From the NCBI RefSeq assembly GCF_001686925.1, contig NZ_LVEN01000044.1, positions 124,001 to 188,000 of the forward strand: a DNA stretch of 64,000 nucleotides, given 5' to 3'. Below the pieces are notes generated by a model that saw nothing but the letters and a program-made list of their open reading frames with translations, was not told where the DNA came from and ran no database searches. Numbering within the stretch: the first letter of the stretch is position 1; each line of letters begins with the position of its first letter. Of this stretch, positions 26,538-36,338 are shown piece after piece. The position numbers were made by a program, and so were the translations under genes. Origin of the DNA: Flavobacterium piscis. Lineage in GTDB: Bacteria; Bacteroidota; Bacteroidia; Flavobacteriales; Flavobacteriaceae.

Positions 26538-26606
26538 GAAAAAAACTGCTTTTGTTACTGTGGTTACTTCGTTTCTTGCAATGGCGGCGGAGCATTTAAT
26601 TGTAAA

Positions 26607-27800
26607 TTAAATTGAATCAATTCGATTAATTAATTCCATACAAGCCCGGCTATTATGATAAGGACATTTCCAAAAACCGGCCTTATCTTTTTCAATCAAC
26701 GAATAATCACGATAAACTCCCCAAAACCATTCGCCGTTTTTAGTGTCCAAAATATTGTTTTTAATGAAATCCCAGTTCTTCAGAACGATATCTAAATAAA
26801 TTTCATTTCGAGTTAATTGATACGCATTATAAAAACCAATTAAAGCTTCTGCCTGAACCCACCAATGTTTTTCAGCAATCAGCTCGTTATTTTTCGGATC
26901 TAATTCATACCATAAACCTCCATCATCATCCAAACCTTCCTTCGTGACTTCGGCCATTTTAATGGCGTGTTTTTTATAATTGATTATTAGATTTTCATCT
27001 CCTGAAATTTCGGCACACTGCAATAAAAGCCAGGCTGCTTCAATATCATGACCATACGAAATCACGTCTGGTTTTTCCATCCATTCTTCATTAAAAAATA
27101 ATCTCAAATGTCCTGTCTCACTATTAATGAAATGTTTTTCTATAGTTTGTAATAATTCAATAATTGTGTTTTGCAGCTTTTTGTCTTTCCAAACCTTAAA
27201 TAAATTTGCATACGCTTCCACAATATGCAAGTGAGTATTCATGGTTTTCTTTTCGTTCGCATCTTTTTCACTCAGACGCAAATCGGCAATTGGTTTCCAT
27301 TCTCTGGTAAAAGCTTCTAAATAGCCTCCGTTTATGGAATCGTAACTGTGTCTTTCTATTTGTAAATATAAATTGATGGCGATTTCTAATGCCTTTTCGT
27401 CTTTAGCAATAACATAATATTCTGACAGACCGTAAATCGCAAAAGCTAAAGCGTAAATCTGATTTTTAGTGTCTTTTGGCGTTTTATCAACATTGATGCT
27501 CCAAAATAAGCCTCCAAATTCGGGATCATAAAAATAATCCGAAAGAAATTCAAACGCTCTTGTTGCTAATTTTTTATGTTCTTCATTTTTAGTGACCTGA
27601 TAACTGGCAGAAAATGACCATAAAATTCGCGCATTCAAAACAGAACCTTTCTCTGTAGTAGGAATCAAATTATCGTTGAAGTCAATCTGACCAGTAAAAC
27701 CACCATTTTCGTTGTCTAAAGTATGCTCTGACCAATATTTTAAAATAGAATCGAGTTCAGCTGATAATTCAGTTTTAAGTTGCTTTAATTGTATTGACAC
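26607..27800 (-). CDS. Cellobiose 2-epimerase
   Basis: A 397-residue cytosolic (alpha/alpha)6-barrel epimerase that converts the reducing-end sugar between glucose and mannose in beta-1,4-linked disaccharides. Conserved blocks are KTMNTHLHIVEAYANL, VISYGHDIEAAWLLL, EKHWWVQAEALIGF and GFWKCPYHNSRACMEL, whose His and Trp residues form the active site in known cellobiose 2-epimerases. The next gene upstream in the operon is the mannosylglucose phosphorylase, 5 bases away. The known Bacteroides mannan route uses the epimerase to make mannosyl-glucose from mannobiose for that phosphorylase. No signal peptide, consistent with the cytoplasm. Confidence 0.93.
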   Translation of the reverse strand: MSIQLKQLKTELSAELDSILKYWSEHTLDNENGGFTGQIDFNDNLIPTTEKGSVLNARILWSFSASYQVTKNEEHKKLATRAFEFLSDYFYDPEFGGLFWSINVDKTPKDTKNQIYALAFAIYGLSEYYVIAKDEKALEIAINLYLQIERHSYDSINGGYLEAFTREWKPIADLRLSEKDANEKKTMNTHLHIVEAYANLFKVWKDKKLQNTIIELLQTIEKHFINSETGHLRLFFNEEWMEKPDVISYGHDIEAAWLLLQCAEISGDENLIINYKKHAIKMAEVTKEGLDDDGGLWYELDPKNNELIAEKHWWVQAEALIGFYNAYQLTRNEIYLDIVLKNWDFIKNNILDTKNGEWFWGVYRDYSLIEKDKAGFWKCPYHNSRACMELINRIDSI

Positions 27801-27805
27801 GATAA

Positions 27806-28996
27806 TTAGATTGTTTTGTTTTTTTCGATTTGATTGATGATCGTTTTTACTGAACCTGCAGAAATAAAAGTATCGGCTGGAGCATTTGTAACATAATCAA
27901 CCAGTTTTTCGACAGATGAAACGGCAACATGCATTCTTGTATCTGATGATGCATAATACACATAAACGGTTCCGTCGTTGTCTTCGATCCATCCGTTAGA
28001 GAATAAAACATTCGACACATCTCCAACTCTTTCGATTCCTTCTGGCCCCATAAAATGTCCGGCAGGAACATGAGTTACTTTGCTAATATCGTGTAAATCT
28101 GTCATAAACATATAAAGCGTATAACGCAATCCGGCAGCAGTGTTACGAACTCCGTGTGCGAGATGCAGCCAGCCTTTTTCGGTTTTGATAGGAGCGGGGC
28201 CAAGACCATTTTTCAATTCATAAATCGTATGATATTGTTTCCCGAAGATAATTTTCTCCTCTTTTACAACAGGATTTGTCATATCATCAACGTACCCTAA
28301 ACCAATTCCGCCACCGGCTCCAACATCAATAAAACCATCTTGCGGACGTGTGTATAATGCATATTTTCCGTTTACAAATTCCGGATGCAAAACTACATTC
28401 CGCTGCTGTCCTGTATTCGAAATCAAATCAGGTAATCTTTCCCAGTTTACCAAATCTTTCGTGCGTACAATTCCTGCATTGGCTACAGCCGAACTTGTGT
28501 CGCCTTTTGGTGCTTTTGGATCTTTTCTTTCGGTACAAAAAATACCGTAAACCCAACCGTCTTCATGATCAATCAAACGCATATCATAGACATTCGTATC
28601 CGGTTCTTCGGTTTGCGGAATCACGCATGGTTTCTCCCAAAACTTAAAATTATCCACTCCGTTTGGACTTTCCGCTATAGCGAAAAAAGATTTTCTGTCG
28701 ATTCCTTCCACACGAACAGCCAGCAAATATTTGCCTTTCCATTTCATGGCACCTGCATTAAAAGCGGCATTCATTCCTATGCGTTCCTGTAAAAACGGAT
28801 TGGTTTTTTCGTTAAGGTCAAAACGCCAGTTCAATGGTACGTGGGCTGCTGTAACAACCGGGTTTTTGTAACGTTCGTATATACCGTTTCCGGCATGATC
28901 CTGAGGAGCATTTTTTTGCTCGATCAGTAGTGTATGTTCTTTTTCTAATGCTACTTTTCTATCCTGAAATGTAGTTGAAGTGGCTATTGCTGTCAT
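27806..28996 (-). CDS. GH130 mannosylglucose phosphorylase
   Basis: A 396-residue cytoplasmic enzyme that splits 4-O-beta-mannosyl-glucose with phosphate into mannose-1-phosphate and glucose. The five-blade propeller shows NPVVTAAHVPLNWRFDLN, FNAGAMKWKGKYLLAVRVEG and VYDMRLIDHEDGWVYGIFCTER, with the likely general acid Asp 138 at YDMRL, then RNVVLHPEFVNGKYALYTRP and GLGPAPIKTEKGWL. The match to the GH130 subfamily of Bacteroides mannosylglucose phosphorylase is strong by motif and by gene order with transporter and epimerase. It has no signal peptide. Confidence 0.93.
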   Translation of the reverse strand: MTAIATSTTFQDRKVALEKEHTLLIEQKNAPQDHAGNGIYERYKNPVVTAAHVPLNWRFDLNEKTNPFLQERIGMNAAFNAGAMKWKGKYLLAVRVEGIDRKSFFAIAESPNGVDNFKFWEKPCVIPQTEEPDTNVYDMRLIDHEDGWVYGIFCTERKDPKAPKGDTSSAVANAGIVRTKDLVNWERLPDLISNTGQQRNVVLHPEFVNGKYALYTRPQDGFIDVGAGGGIGLGYVDDMTNPVVKEEKIIFGKQYHTIYELKNGLGPAPIKTEKGWLHLAHGVRNTAAGLRYTLYMFMTDLHDISKVTHVPAGHFMGPEGIERVGDVSNVLFSNGWIEDNDGTVYVYYASSDTRMHVAVSSVEKLVDYVTNAPADTFISAGSVKTIINQIEKNKTI

Positions 28997-29024
28997 ATAA
29001 ATAGATTTCTGTATCGGTATAATT

Positions 29025-30416
29025 TTAATTGTTCTGGTCTCTTTTTTCGTTTAAATCCTGTTCGATTATCTGAAGCTTATCTTCAGATAATGGATAAAAT
29101 GCTATAAAAGCAACTGATATTATAGCTGCAATGGCAGGGAGAATGCTTAACATTAACTGAATTCCGTTTTGAGCTGTGGCAGTTTGCTCAACATTGGCCT
29201 GAAAACCATAATAGCCCAAAAGCCATCCGGCTCCGGCTCCGCCAATGGTCCATCCAAATTTTTGCGACATGGATGAGGCTGAGAAAACCAATCCTGTTGC
29301 TCTGCGTCCTTGTTTCCATTCAGAATAATCGGCACTATCCGCATACATAGACCAGATTAGCGGGAAAATACAACCGGCACAAATACTGATTAATACCTGA
29401 AAACTCATGATCAGAAACACATCTTCTTTCCCGAACAGATAAAAGATAAAACTCAAAATTGCGGCTAAGGCCATGGCACCAAAAAAGGTTTTCTTTTTAC
29501 CTATTTTGTTTGCAATTGGGGTCGCGATAATTACCCCAATGATATTAGCGGCTTGACCTAGAACCAGATAAATAGAAGTAGGTGTCATGTGAAAATCGGT
29601 TCCAAAAAGCGAAAAATCAAAGTTTACATTGCTGCTTACGTAGTATTTAAAATAATAAACGGCGGCTCCGTCACGAATTGAATTGAAAACCAATGCGCCA
29701 ATTCCGGCTCCGAGTAAAATCCACCAGGGTTTATTTTTTAGTAAATCTTTTAAATCTTCTTTCAAATTGTTTTCTTCGTCTGAAATAGGTTTTACTCTTT
29801 CTTTGGTAAAGAAAAAACAGGCCCAGAAAAAAGCGGTTGTTATTATTCCAAAAACTGCAATCGTAGTGAGCCAGCCTGATTTAGAGTTTAGGCTTCCGCC
29901 GAAATAATTGACTAAAGGTTCAATAAGCCAAAGTGCCAGAAGGCTTCCTCCAAAGGCAAAAACCATTCTGTAAGACGATAATGTATTTCTTTCTTTTCGG
30001 TCAGATGACATTACGCCCAAAAGCGATGCATACGGCACATTGATTAAGGAATAAATCATCATCATCGCCGAATAAGTTACATAGGCGTAAATTATTTTTC
30101 CTTTTTCGTCAAAATCAGGGGTGTAAAAAGTCAGCACGCCAATTACGGCAAACGGCACAGCTACCCATAATAGATAAGGTCTGAATTTTCCCCATTTGCT
30201 TTTTGTCCGGTCGGCGATGATTCCAACAATGGGATCAAAACAAGAATCCCAGATTCTGGTAATCAAAAACATGGTTCCTACAACGGCAGGCGCCAGTCCG
30301 AAAACATCGGTGTAGAAAAATAGAAGGTACATGCTGAAAATTTTCCAAAACATCGATGATGCCGCATCTCCAAGACCGTAACCTATTTTTTCTTTTAAAC
30401 TAATTTTGTCGTGCAT
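29025..30416 (-). CDS. GPH-family sugar:cation symporter
   Basis: A 463-residue, 12-helix inner-membrane carrier of the glycoside-pentoside-hexuronide family (MelB-like). The start SLKEKIGYGLGDAASSMFW, the loop RIWDSCFDPIVGIIADRTKSKWGKFRPY and the C-terminal-half loop SADYSEWKQGRRATGLVFS are diagnostic. It lies between the GH26 mannanase and the phosphorylase genes (28 bases to the latter), matching the mannan cluster of Bacteroides, so mannobiose or a related disaccharide is the expected cargo (inference). Confidence 0.92.
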   Translation of the reverse strand: MHDKISLKEKIGYGLGDAASSMFWKIFSMYLLFFYTDVFGLAPAVVGTMFLITRIWDSCFDPIVGIIADRTKSKWGKFRPYLLWVAVPFAVIGVLTFYTPDFDEKGKIIYAYVTYSAMMMIYSLINVPYASLLGVMSSDRKERNTLSSYRMVFAFGGSLLALWLIEPLVNYFGGSLNSKSGWLTTIAVFGIITTAFFWACFFFTKERVKPISDEENNLKEDLKDLLKNKPWWILLGAGIGALVFNSIRDGAAVYYFKYYVSSNVNFDFSLFGTDFHMTPTSIYLVLGQAANIIGVIIATPIANKIGKKKTFFGAMALAAILSFIFYLFGKEDVFLIMSFQVLISICAGCIFPLIWSMYADSADYSEWKQGRRATGLVFSASSMSQKFGWTIGGAGAGWLLGYYGFQANVEQTATAQNGIQLMLSILPAIAAIISVAFIAFYPLSEDKLQIIEQDLNEKRDQNN

Positions 30417-30531
30417 TCCAGGTGTTTTTAATTGTTGTGGTTTATGTTTAGTTAGTTATTTTAATGTTTCTATGAGTTGATTTTTTTTTGACGCGGATAA
30501 AAACAGATTTTTAATTTTTAATTCTCAATTT

Positions 30532-31662
30532 TTAATTTTTTTTAATGTCTTTTTCAAATAAGGTTTTGTCAAGATTATAAAAATCAACAAAATCTTTTGC
30601 GCTTATTTGTCCTGTATATGGCGCGTAATAATGCATTTTTTGTTCTTTTTCCTGCCAGCCGTGGTTTCTCCATAGTAAAACATAGGAAATTTTATAATCA
30701 CCAATAGCTTTTGATAAAGTTCCTGTCCACCATTTTGGGTCTGGAATTGCTTCGTAACCGGCTTCTGCAATGGCAATAGGTTTGTGTTTTTCAAGACCAA
30801 TTTCGTTGATGATTTTTAATTGATTCTGAACTTCGGCAATGAATTTTTCGCCTTGTTTGTCGTCGTTATTCTGATACGAATCAAAACTTAAAAGATCAGC
30901 ATAATTATCACCGGGATAGTTGGCCAGAAAGTCTTCTTTAGAACTAAAACTGCTTGTGTTGTAAATATAAATTAAATTATGAACTCCTTTTTTTTGCAGA
31001 TATTCAAAAGTAAATTTCCATACGGATTTGAATTCTTCAGGTGTACCATTTCCTTTTCCCCACCAAAACCAGCCTCCGGTAAGTTCATGATAAGGTCTGA
31101 AAAGCACTGGAATATTTTTGCCTTTTTTATCTTTTAATGACAGGAGATAATTCGCTGCTTTATCTAACCAAACGGTAAATTTTTGATGGTTTGCTCCACC
31201 AGGTAAAACTGTTTTTAATGAATTTGGGGTGTTGTCCCAGGCGCTTTTTCCGGTGGCAGGATTGTCAAAATGCCAGCTTATAGTGGTGATTCCGCCTCTT
31301 TCGTGGCTTTCTTCTATATATTGTTTCATTTTTGTAAATGGAATTCCGTCTATATTATCAGGACTGTCTTTTTCAAGACCCGCAAGATCCCAGCCATAAA
31401 CGGCAGGATAGTCACCAACGACATCTTTTATATCGCTTCTGCCATTTTCATATTTCCAGTTTACACCATAAGCAAGATCATCCTGATGGCCAAACATGTA
31501 TCCTTTTTGGGTTAATTGATTGAGCTTTTTATATAGAGAAACTGTTTCCGGTGTAGCTTTTTTATCTGAAAGTGACAAATTAGTATTAGTAATCGCTTGC
31601 TTTGAAGAGCAGGAAATTCCCGTAAGTACCGCAGTTAATAGTATTAGTATGTTTTTTTTCAT
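30532..31662 (-). CDS. GH26 beta-mannanase lipoprotein
   Basis: A 376-residue endo- or exo-acting beta-1,4-mannanase. The lipobox ends TGISC (Cys 18). GH26 hallmarks are GYMFGHQDDLAYG near residue 54, ISWHFDNPATG, the acid/base motif FRPYHELTGGWFWWG (Glu 193), LLSFDSYQN, and the nucleophile motif AIAEAGYE (Glu 300). It is the first gene of the minus-strand mannan operon, followed by transporter, phosphorylase and epimerase. Products would be mannobiose or short mannooligosaccharides, fitting the downstream chemistry. The sequence after the Cys (SSKQ) does not show the acidic surface export signal, so a periplasmic site is plausible. Confidence 0.94.
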   Translation of the reverse strand: MKKNILILLTAVLTGISCSSKQAITNTNLSLSDKKATPETVSLYKKLNQLTQKGYMFGHQDDLAYGVNWKYENGRSDIKDVVGDYPAVYGWDLAGLEKDSPDNIDGIPFTKMKQYIEESHERGGITTISWHFDNPATGKSAWDNTPNSLKTVLPGGANHQKFTVWLDKAANYLLSLKDKKGKNIPVLFRPYHELTGGWFWWGKGNGTPEEFKSVWKFTFEYLQKKGVHNLIYIYNTSSFSSKEDFLANYPGDNYADLLSFDSYQNNDDKQGEKFIAEVQNQLKIINEIGLEKHKPIAIAEAGYEAIPDPKWWTGTLSKAIGDYKISYVLLWRNHGWQEKEQKMHYYAPYTGQISAKDFVDFYNLDKTLFEKDIKKN

Positions 31663-31967
31663 TAGGAATGTAGTTGTTTATCAGTGCAATAAGTTTAAAT
31701 ACAACAATTGAAGCAACTATTGGAAAATCTTAATTTTTAAGATCTATATATCAGTATCAATTTTTGATTAAAATTATCAAAACTTTAAAAAGATATTGTA
31801 TTATAAATGATTAATGTTTATTATCAATATTCTTTTTGTAAAAATCATAATTCTATTTTTCAAAGATAATCGGATGTTTATCGTCTAATTAATATTATTT
31901 TATCAATTATATATCATATTATTGCAAATAAAAAATCCAATAGTACTTCCTAAAATAGTTTTTAAAG
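31663..31967. other. Divergent control region, GH26 and AraC genes
   Basis: A 305-base, very AT-rich spacer between the divergent GH26 operon and the AraC-type regulator gene. An imperfect inverted pair AGATATTG ... CAATATTCT (about 31791-31833) stands out. No perfect TAnnTTTG promoter box was found. It should hold both promoters and perhaps the AraC operator. Confidence 0.55.
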
Positions 31968-32846
31968 ATGAGTAATGCTAAAAATTTTTATCGAGAAATT
32001 GCTCCGCTTTCGGCTGGAGATAGTTTTTTAGTTTTCGACAGAGTAAAAGATAGTTTTGATTTTCCGGTGCATTACCATCCGGAATTTGAGATCAATTTTA
32101 TTTTAAACGGGAAAGGAGTGAAGCGTGTCGTGGGTGATAATATTGAAGAAATTGATAATGTCGAATTGGTTTTGATTGGTCCAAATTTATACCATGGTTG
32201 GGAATTGAATAAATGTACGAGTAAAAAAATTCACGAAATTACGATTCAGTTTCATAACGATCTTTTTCATGAATCTTTATTATCACGACGTATTATGAAT
32301 CCAATTCGTGATATGTTTAATAGATCGATTCACGGTATTTTATTTTCGAAAAAAGTAGCCGAAGAATTAACTCCAAGGCTGGTAAAGCTTTCTAAACTAG
32401 ATGGTATGGACTATTTTTTAGAAATCACCTCTTTGTTATATGATTTAGCCAATTCCAGAAATCAGCGCTTGCTATCGACTTATACAGTAGATTATGATAC
32501 GTTTGATGATTATGATAAAATGAAGTTGGTTTATGAATATGTACAGAAACATTTTGCAGAAAAAATAACTTTAGAGGATGTTGCCGGTGTGGCCAGTATG
32601 TCGATTATTTCTTTTAATCGTTTTATAAAGAAACGTACGGGGAAAACTTTTGTTAATTATATAAATGATATCCGAATTGGATATGCCGCTCGTTGGCTTG
32701 TAGAAAAAGATATGAGCGTTTCTGAGGTTGCTTTTAAATCCGGATTTAATAATATCGCGAACTTTAATCGTAGTTTTAAAACTATTAAAAATTGTACACC
32801 CAGTCAATATAGAGAAGATTTCTCCGGATTAAAACGTATTTTGTAG
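31968..32846 (+). CDS. AraC-family transcriptional regulator
   Basis: A 292-residue regulator: an N-terminal cupin sugar-sensing domain (about 15-100, FPVHYHPEFEINFILNGKG with likely ligand/metal His residues) and a C-terminal double helix-turn-helix (about 185-290: KITLEDVAGVASMSIISFNR and MSVSEVAFKSGFNNIANFNR). Placed between the divergent mannan operon and the SusC/D operon, it is the obvious local activator, sensing a mannan-derived sugar (inference). No hybrid two-component sensor or SusR is present, so this locus uses an AraC-type control. Confidence 0.92.
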   Translation: MSNAKNFYREIAPLSAGDSFLVFDRVKDSFDFPVHYHPEFEINFILNGKGVKRVVGDNIEEIDNVELVLIGPNLYHGWELNKCTSKKIHEITIQFHNDLFHESLLSRRIMNPIRDMFNRSIHGILFSKKVAEELTPRLVKLSKLDGMDYFLEITSLLYDLANSRNQRLLSTYTVDYDTFDDYDKMKLVYEYVQKHFAEKITLEDVAGVASMSIISFNRFIKKRTGKTFVNYINDIRIGYAARWLVEKDMSVSEVAFKSGFNNIANFNRSFKTIKNCTPSQYREDFSGLKRIL

Positions 32847-33159
32847 TGATACTTTTTTTGCACAAACAAATATTATTTTTAACGAAATCGTTTGCTTTTA
32901 AGCAAATTTGCTAATTTTTATTTATAAGATCAAGTAGTTTTGCGGGGTTGTTTTGCGAATAATGCAATTATTTATACTTTTTATTTTCATATATGTTTTT
33001 TTAAAACGTTATAGTAAAAATATTATCATCAAATGATATAATACTATCGATTTAATGTTTACTTGTGTTATAGATTTGTTAAATAATTTAAGAAATAAAT
33101 ACAACCCTTGTTTATGACTTGAATTAGAATAACAAATTTAAACTAACCAAACATTTATT
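32847..33159. other. AraC-SusC spacer with palindromes
   Basis: A 313-base AT-rich region ahead of susC. Two nested symmetric sites overlap at 32891-32912: TTTGCTTTTAAGCAAA and AGCAAATTTGCT. A TAnnTTTG box lies at 33071. No gene is seen. Confidence 0.6.
33071..33078 (+). promoter_or_regulatory. -7 box of the susC operon
   Basis: TAGATTTG matches TAnnTTTG and gives a leader of about 75 bases before the SusC ATG. There is no TTG at -33, as might be expected of an activator-dependent promoter. Confidence 0.5.
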
Positions 33160-36100
33160 ATGAAAAAACTAATGACTAACTTCATTCATTGGAACGCTAA
33201 CCACAGAGTAGTTCCTTTGATTTTATTTTTGTTGCTGACCAGTAATTGTATTACAGCTCAGGTTAAGGTAACAGGAGTAGTTTCTGATGATAAGGGACTT
33301 TCTATACCAGGCGCAAATGTCATGGTAACAGGAACTAAAAAATCAGTTTCAACAGATTTTGACGGAAACTATGCTATCGATGCGCCCGCAAATGCAAGTA
33401 TTTCAGTTTCATTTATTGGATATGTTACTCAAACCATCAACGTAAAAAACGGAGGTAAAATAAACGTGATTTTAAAGCTTAGTGCTGAGGATTTGCGAGA
33501 AGTACTTGTAAACGTTGGATATCGTAATCAAAAAAGAAAAGATGTTACAGGTGCAATTTCGTCAGTAACAGCAAAAGACTTTAAAGATTCTCAACAAGTT
33601 ACGGTAGAGCAATTACTGCAAGGCAGGGCTGCCGGGGTTGTGGTAACAAATAATTCCGGTAAACCGGGAGGAAGTGTTTCTGTAAAGATTCGTGGTAGTG
33701 CTTCTTTAGGTGGTAGTAATGAACCGTTATATATTGTAGACGGAATTCCTATTTCTGGAGATGCAACCAATCAGGCTACAGGAGGAACAATTGTAAGTGG
33801 TTATATTGGTACCAATACAGGAAGTGTAACCAATAGTCCATTGGCATTTTTGAATCCTAATGATATTGAAACGATGGATATCCTGAAAGATGCTGCTTCT
33901 GCTGCAGTTTATGGTTCAAGAGCGTCAAACGGGGTGGTTATTATTACAACTAAAAAAGGAAAAAAAGGTACAGGAAGAATAACTTACGATACTGCTTTTT
34001 CTACGCAAGATGTTACAAGACTGCTTAAAACAATGGATTTAAGTCAATATGCAACACAACAAAATGCATTGGCTCAAGTGTATGGTGTGGCACCAAGAGA
34101 TGAATTTGCTGTGCCATCGGTTTTAGGAAAAGGTACAAACTGGCAGGACGAAATATACAGAACAGCTTTAATGACAAGTCATCAATTGTCTTTTTCTGGA
34201 GCTAAAGATAATATGAGTTATTATGTTTCAGGAGGATATTTGAATCAGGATGGGGTTGTTATTGGATCTGATTTTAAAAGATATACTTTCAAGACCAATC
34301 TTGAGGCTAAAGTGAAAGACTGGCTGACAATGGGTGTTACGATCAATGCGGGTATTACCAATCAAAATATTACTATTGAAGGATATAGTGATGGTATCAT
34401 TGGTACAACAATATTATCGACTCCGGATGTAGCGGTTAAAAATTTAGACGGAACTTATGCAGGGCCTCCTAAAGATGGTACGCAAGGCGCGTGGATTAAT
34501 CCTGTTGCCAGTACTTTGATGAATACAAATTACCTTGTACAAAAGAATTTTCAGGGAAATTTTTACGCTGCTGTAAAATTGGCAAAAGGATTAGATTATC
34601 GCTTTGAATTTGGAGGTTCGACCAATATTCAAAACTTCGAAGGATTTCAGCCTACATATGCCTGGGGAGCTGCTGTAAATAAAGTAAATCAGCTTCAGGA
34701 AAGATCAAATACCTGGTACGGACTGAATCTTAAAAACATGCTTACCTATAATATTTCTTTAGGAAAACATAACTTTAATGTTATGGCACTTCAGGAAGCA
34801 AATGATTCTCATTGGTTTGGAGGAAGTCAGTCGATAAGTGGTTTATTAAGTAATGATGTTCATTCTATAAATCTTGGAGATCAAAAAACATTAGTAGCCA
34901 GTGAATATAAAGGAGAAAATGCGTTGTACTCTTTCTTAGGATCTTTGAACTACAACTTTGATAATAAATACTTTTTGCAAGGTACAATAAGAGCTGACGG
35001 AAGTTCGAATTTTGCCGAAGATAAAAGATGGGGTTACTTCCCTTCAATTTCAGGATCCTGGAAAATTTCGAATGAAAAATTTATGGAAGGTACAAGGGAG
35101 TATGTCGACAATATTAAGTTTAGAATTGGATATGGTGAAACAGGAAACCAAAACATTAGCGGCGGATTGTATGGCTCTAATATTCAAACAATAAAATCGG
35201 CTTTAGGGAATTTCTTTACAGCGGGTAATATTGCCAATCCGGATTTAACCTGGCAAAAAGCAGAAGACAGCAACTTGGGTCTTGATTTTAGTTTATTTAA
35301 ATCAAAATTGTTTGCTACTGTTGATGTGTACAGAAAACAATCTTCAGGATTTTTATTTGTATTGCCTTTGCCAAGTTATGTTACAGGTTTAGAGCAATAT
35401 CAGGGTGGTTTGGCAGCGCCAACAGTAAACTTAGGAAGTATGAGAAATGAGGGTATTGAGGCAACGCTGAAATATTCGAACAATTTTTCTAAAAATTTCT
35501 CCTGGGATGCTACTCTTATGTTCTCTAAAAACAACAACAAACTGTTGAGCCTGGTTGATAATTTTGATTTAATTAAAGACGTACAGGTTAACGGATATAC
35601 GACAAAAACCGTAACGAAAAGTGAAGTTGGTCAGCCAATTGGACAATTTTACGGCTATGAAACGGTTGGAATTATCAGAACAAACGAACAATTGGCAAAT
35701 GCTCCAATTCCTTATACAGGAAACAAAGCGGTGAAAAGTGTTCTTGGAGATGTAGAATATGTAGATCAAAACAAAGACGGGTTAATCGACGAAAAAGATT
35801 TAACCTATATCGGGAATCCGCAAGCTGACTTTATTTATAGTTTCAACAATCAATTTAGATACAAAAATCTTGATCTTTCTGTTTTCTTAACAGGATCTCA
35901 GGGCAATAAAGTAATGAACTTAACGAGAAGAGCTGCTACAAAAAATCAGCGTCTTTACGAAAATCAATTAGCAGAAGCAGCAGATTTCTGGACACCGGAC
36001 AATCCAAATGCTAAATATCCAAGACCAGACGGCGGGGACGGACATCCAAATATTGCCATATCTGACCGTTATGTAGAAGATGGTTCTTATTTGAAAATTG

Positions 36101-36327
36101 CGCAGTTAACTTTTGGATATAGCTTGCCATCAGATGTGATTTCTAAAACTAAATTAAGCAAACTTAGATTTTATGCAAGTGTTACAAACCTATACACTTT
36201 CACAAAATACACAGGTTATGATCCTGAAATTGGAGACTATAACCAAAATGCTTTATTGAGTGGGATTGATTCAGGGCGTTACCCTACGAACCGTACCATC
36301 ACTTTTGGAATGAATGTTGAATTTTAA
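33160..36327 (+). CDS. SusC-like TonB-dependent outer-membrane transporter
   Basis: A 1055-residue TonB-linked transporter that imports oligosaccharides across the outer membrane. A signal peptide (about 1-33, ending ITAQ) is followed by a carboxypeptidase-D-regulatory-like domain (VTGVVSDDKGLSIPGANVMV), a TonB-box region, the SusC/RagA plug (VTVEQLLQGRAAGVVV, KIRGSASLGGSNEPLYIVDG, LKDAASAAVYGSRASNGVV) and a long 22-strand barrel ending RTITFGMNVEF. It leads the operon SusC-SusD-two surface lipoproteins. The substrate is inferred to be a mannan or galactoglucomannan fragment. Confidence 0.97.
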   Translation: MKKLMTNFIHWNANHRVVPLILFLLLTSNCITAQVKVTGVVSDDKGLSIPGANVMVTGTKKSVSTDFDGNYAIDAPANASISVSFIGYVTQTINVKNGGKINVILKLSAEDLREVLVNVGYRNQKRKDVTGAISSVTAKDFKDSQQVTVEQLLQGRAAGVVVTNNSGKPGGSVSVKIRGSASLGGSNEPLYIVDGIPISGDATNQATGGTIVSGYIGTNTGSVTNSPLAFLNPNDIETMDILKDAASAAVYGSRASNGVVIITTKKGKKGTGRITYDTAFSTQDVTRLLKTMDLSQYATQQNALAQVYGVAPRDEFAVPSVLGKGTNWQDEIYRTALMTSHQLSFSGAKDNMSYYVSGGYLNQDGVVIGSDFKRYTFKTNLEAKVKDWLTMGVTINAGITNQNITIEGYSDGIIGTTILSTPDVAVKNLDGTYAGPPKDGTQGAWINPVASTLMNTNYLVQKNFQGNFYAAVKLAKGLDYRFEFGGSTNIQNFEGFQPTYAWGAAVNKVNQLQERSNTWYGLNLKNMLTYNISLGKHNFNVMALQEANDSHWFGGSQSISGLLSNDVHSINLGDQKTLVASEYKGENALYSFLGSLNYNFDNKYFLQGTIRADGSSNFAEDKRWGYFPSISGSWKISNEKFMEGTREYVDNIKFRIGYGETGNQNISGGLYGSNIQTIKSALGNFFTAGNIANPDLTWQKAEDSNLGLDFSLFKSKLFATVDVYRKQSSGFLFVLPLPSYVTGLEQYQGGLAAPTVNLGSMRNEGIEATLKYSNNFSKNFSWDATLMFSKNNNKLLSLVDNFDLIKDVQVNGYTTKTVTKSEVGQPIGQFYGYETVGIIRTNEQLANAPIPYTGNKAVKSVLGDVEYVDQNKDGLIDEKDLTYIGNPQADFIYSFNNQFRYKNLDLSVFLTGSQGNKVMNLTRRAATKNQRLYENQLAEAADFWTPDNPNAKYPRPDGGDGHPNIAISDRYVEDGSYLKIAQLTFGYSLPSDVISKTKLSKLRFYASVTNLYTFTKYTGYDPEIGDYNQNALLSGIDSGRYPTNRTITFGMNVEF

Positions 36328-36338
36328 TAAAAACTATT

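Larger units (their letters stand above)
26295..26606. other. Repeat-filled spacer, no gene seen
   Basis: This 312-base gap between the GH5 mannanase and epimerase genes holds two separate repeat elements (26311-26391 and 26442-26537). I see no open frame with coding character and no clear promoter box. Confidence 0.7.

Noticed and set aside
26295..26606. Riboswitch or leader RNA before the GH5 mannanase
   Set aside because: Strong palindromes here match dispersed repeats found elsewhere in the window, and no known riboswitch core was recognised.
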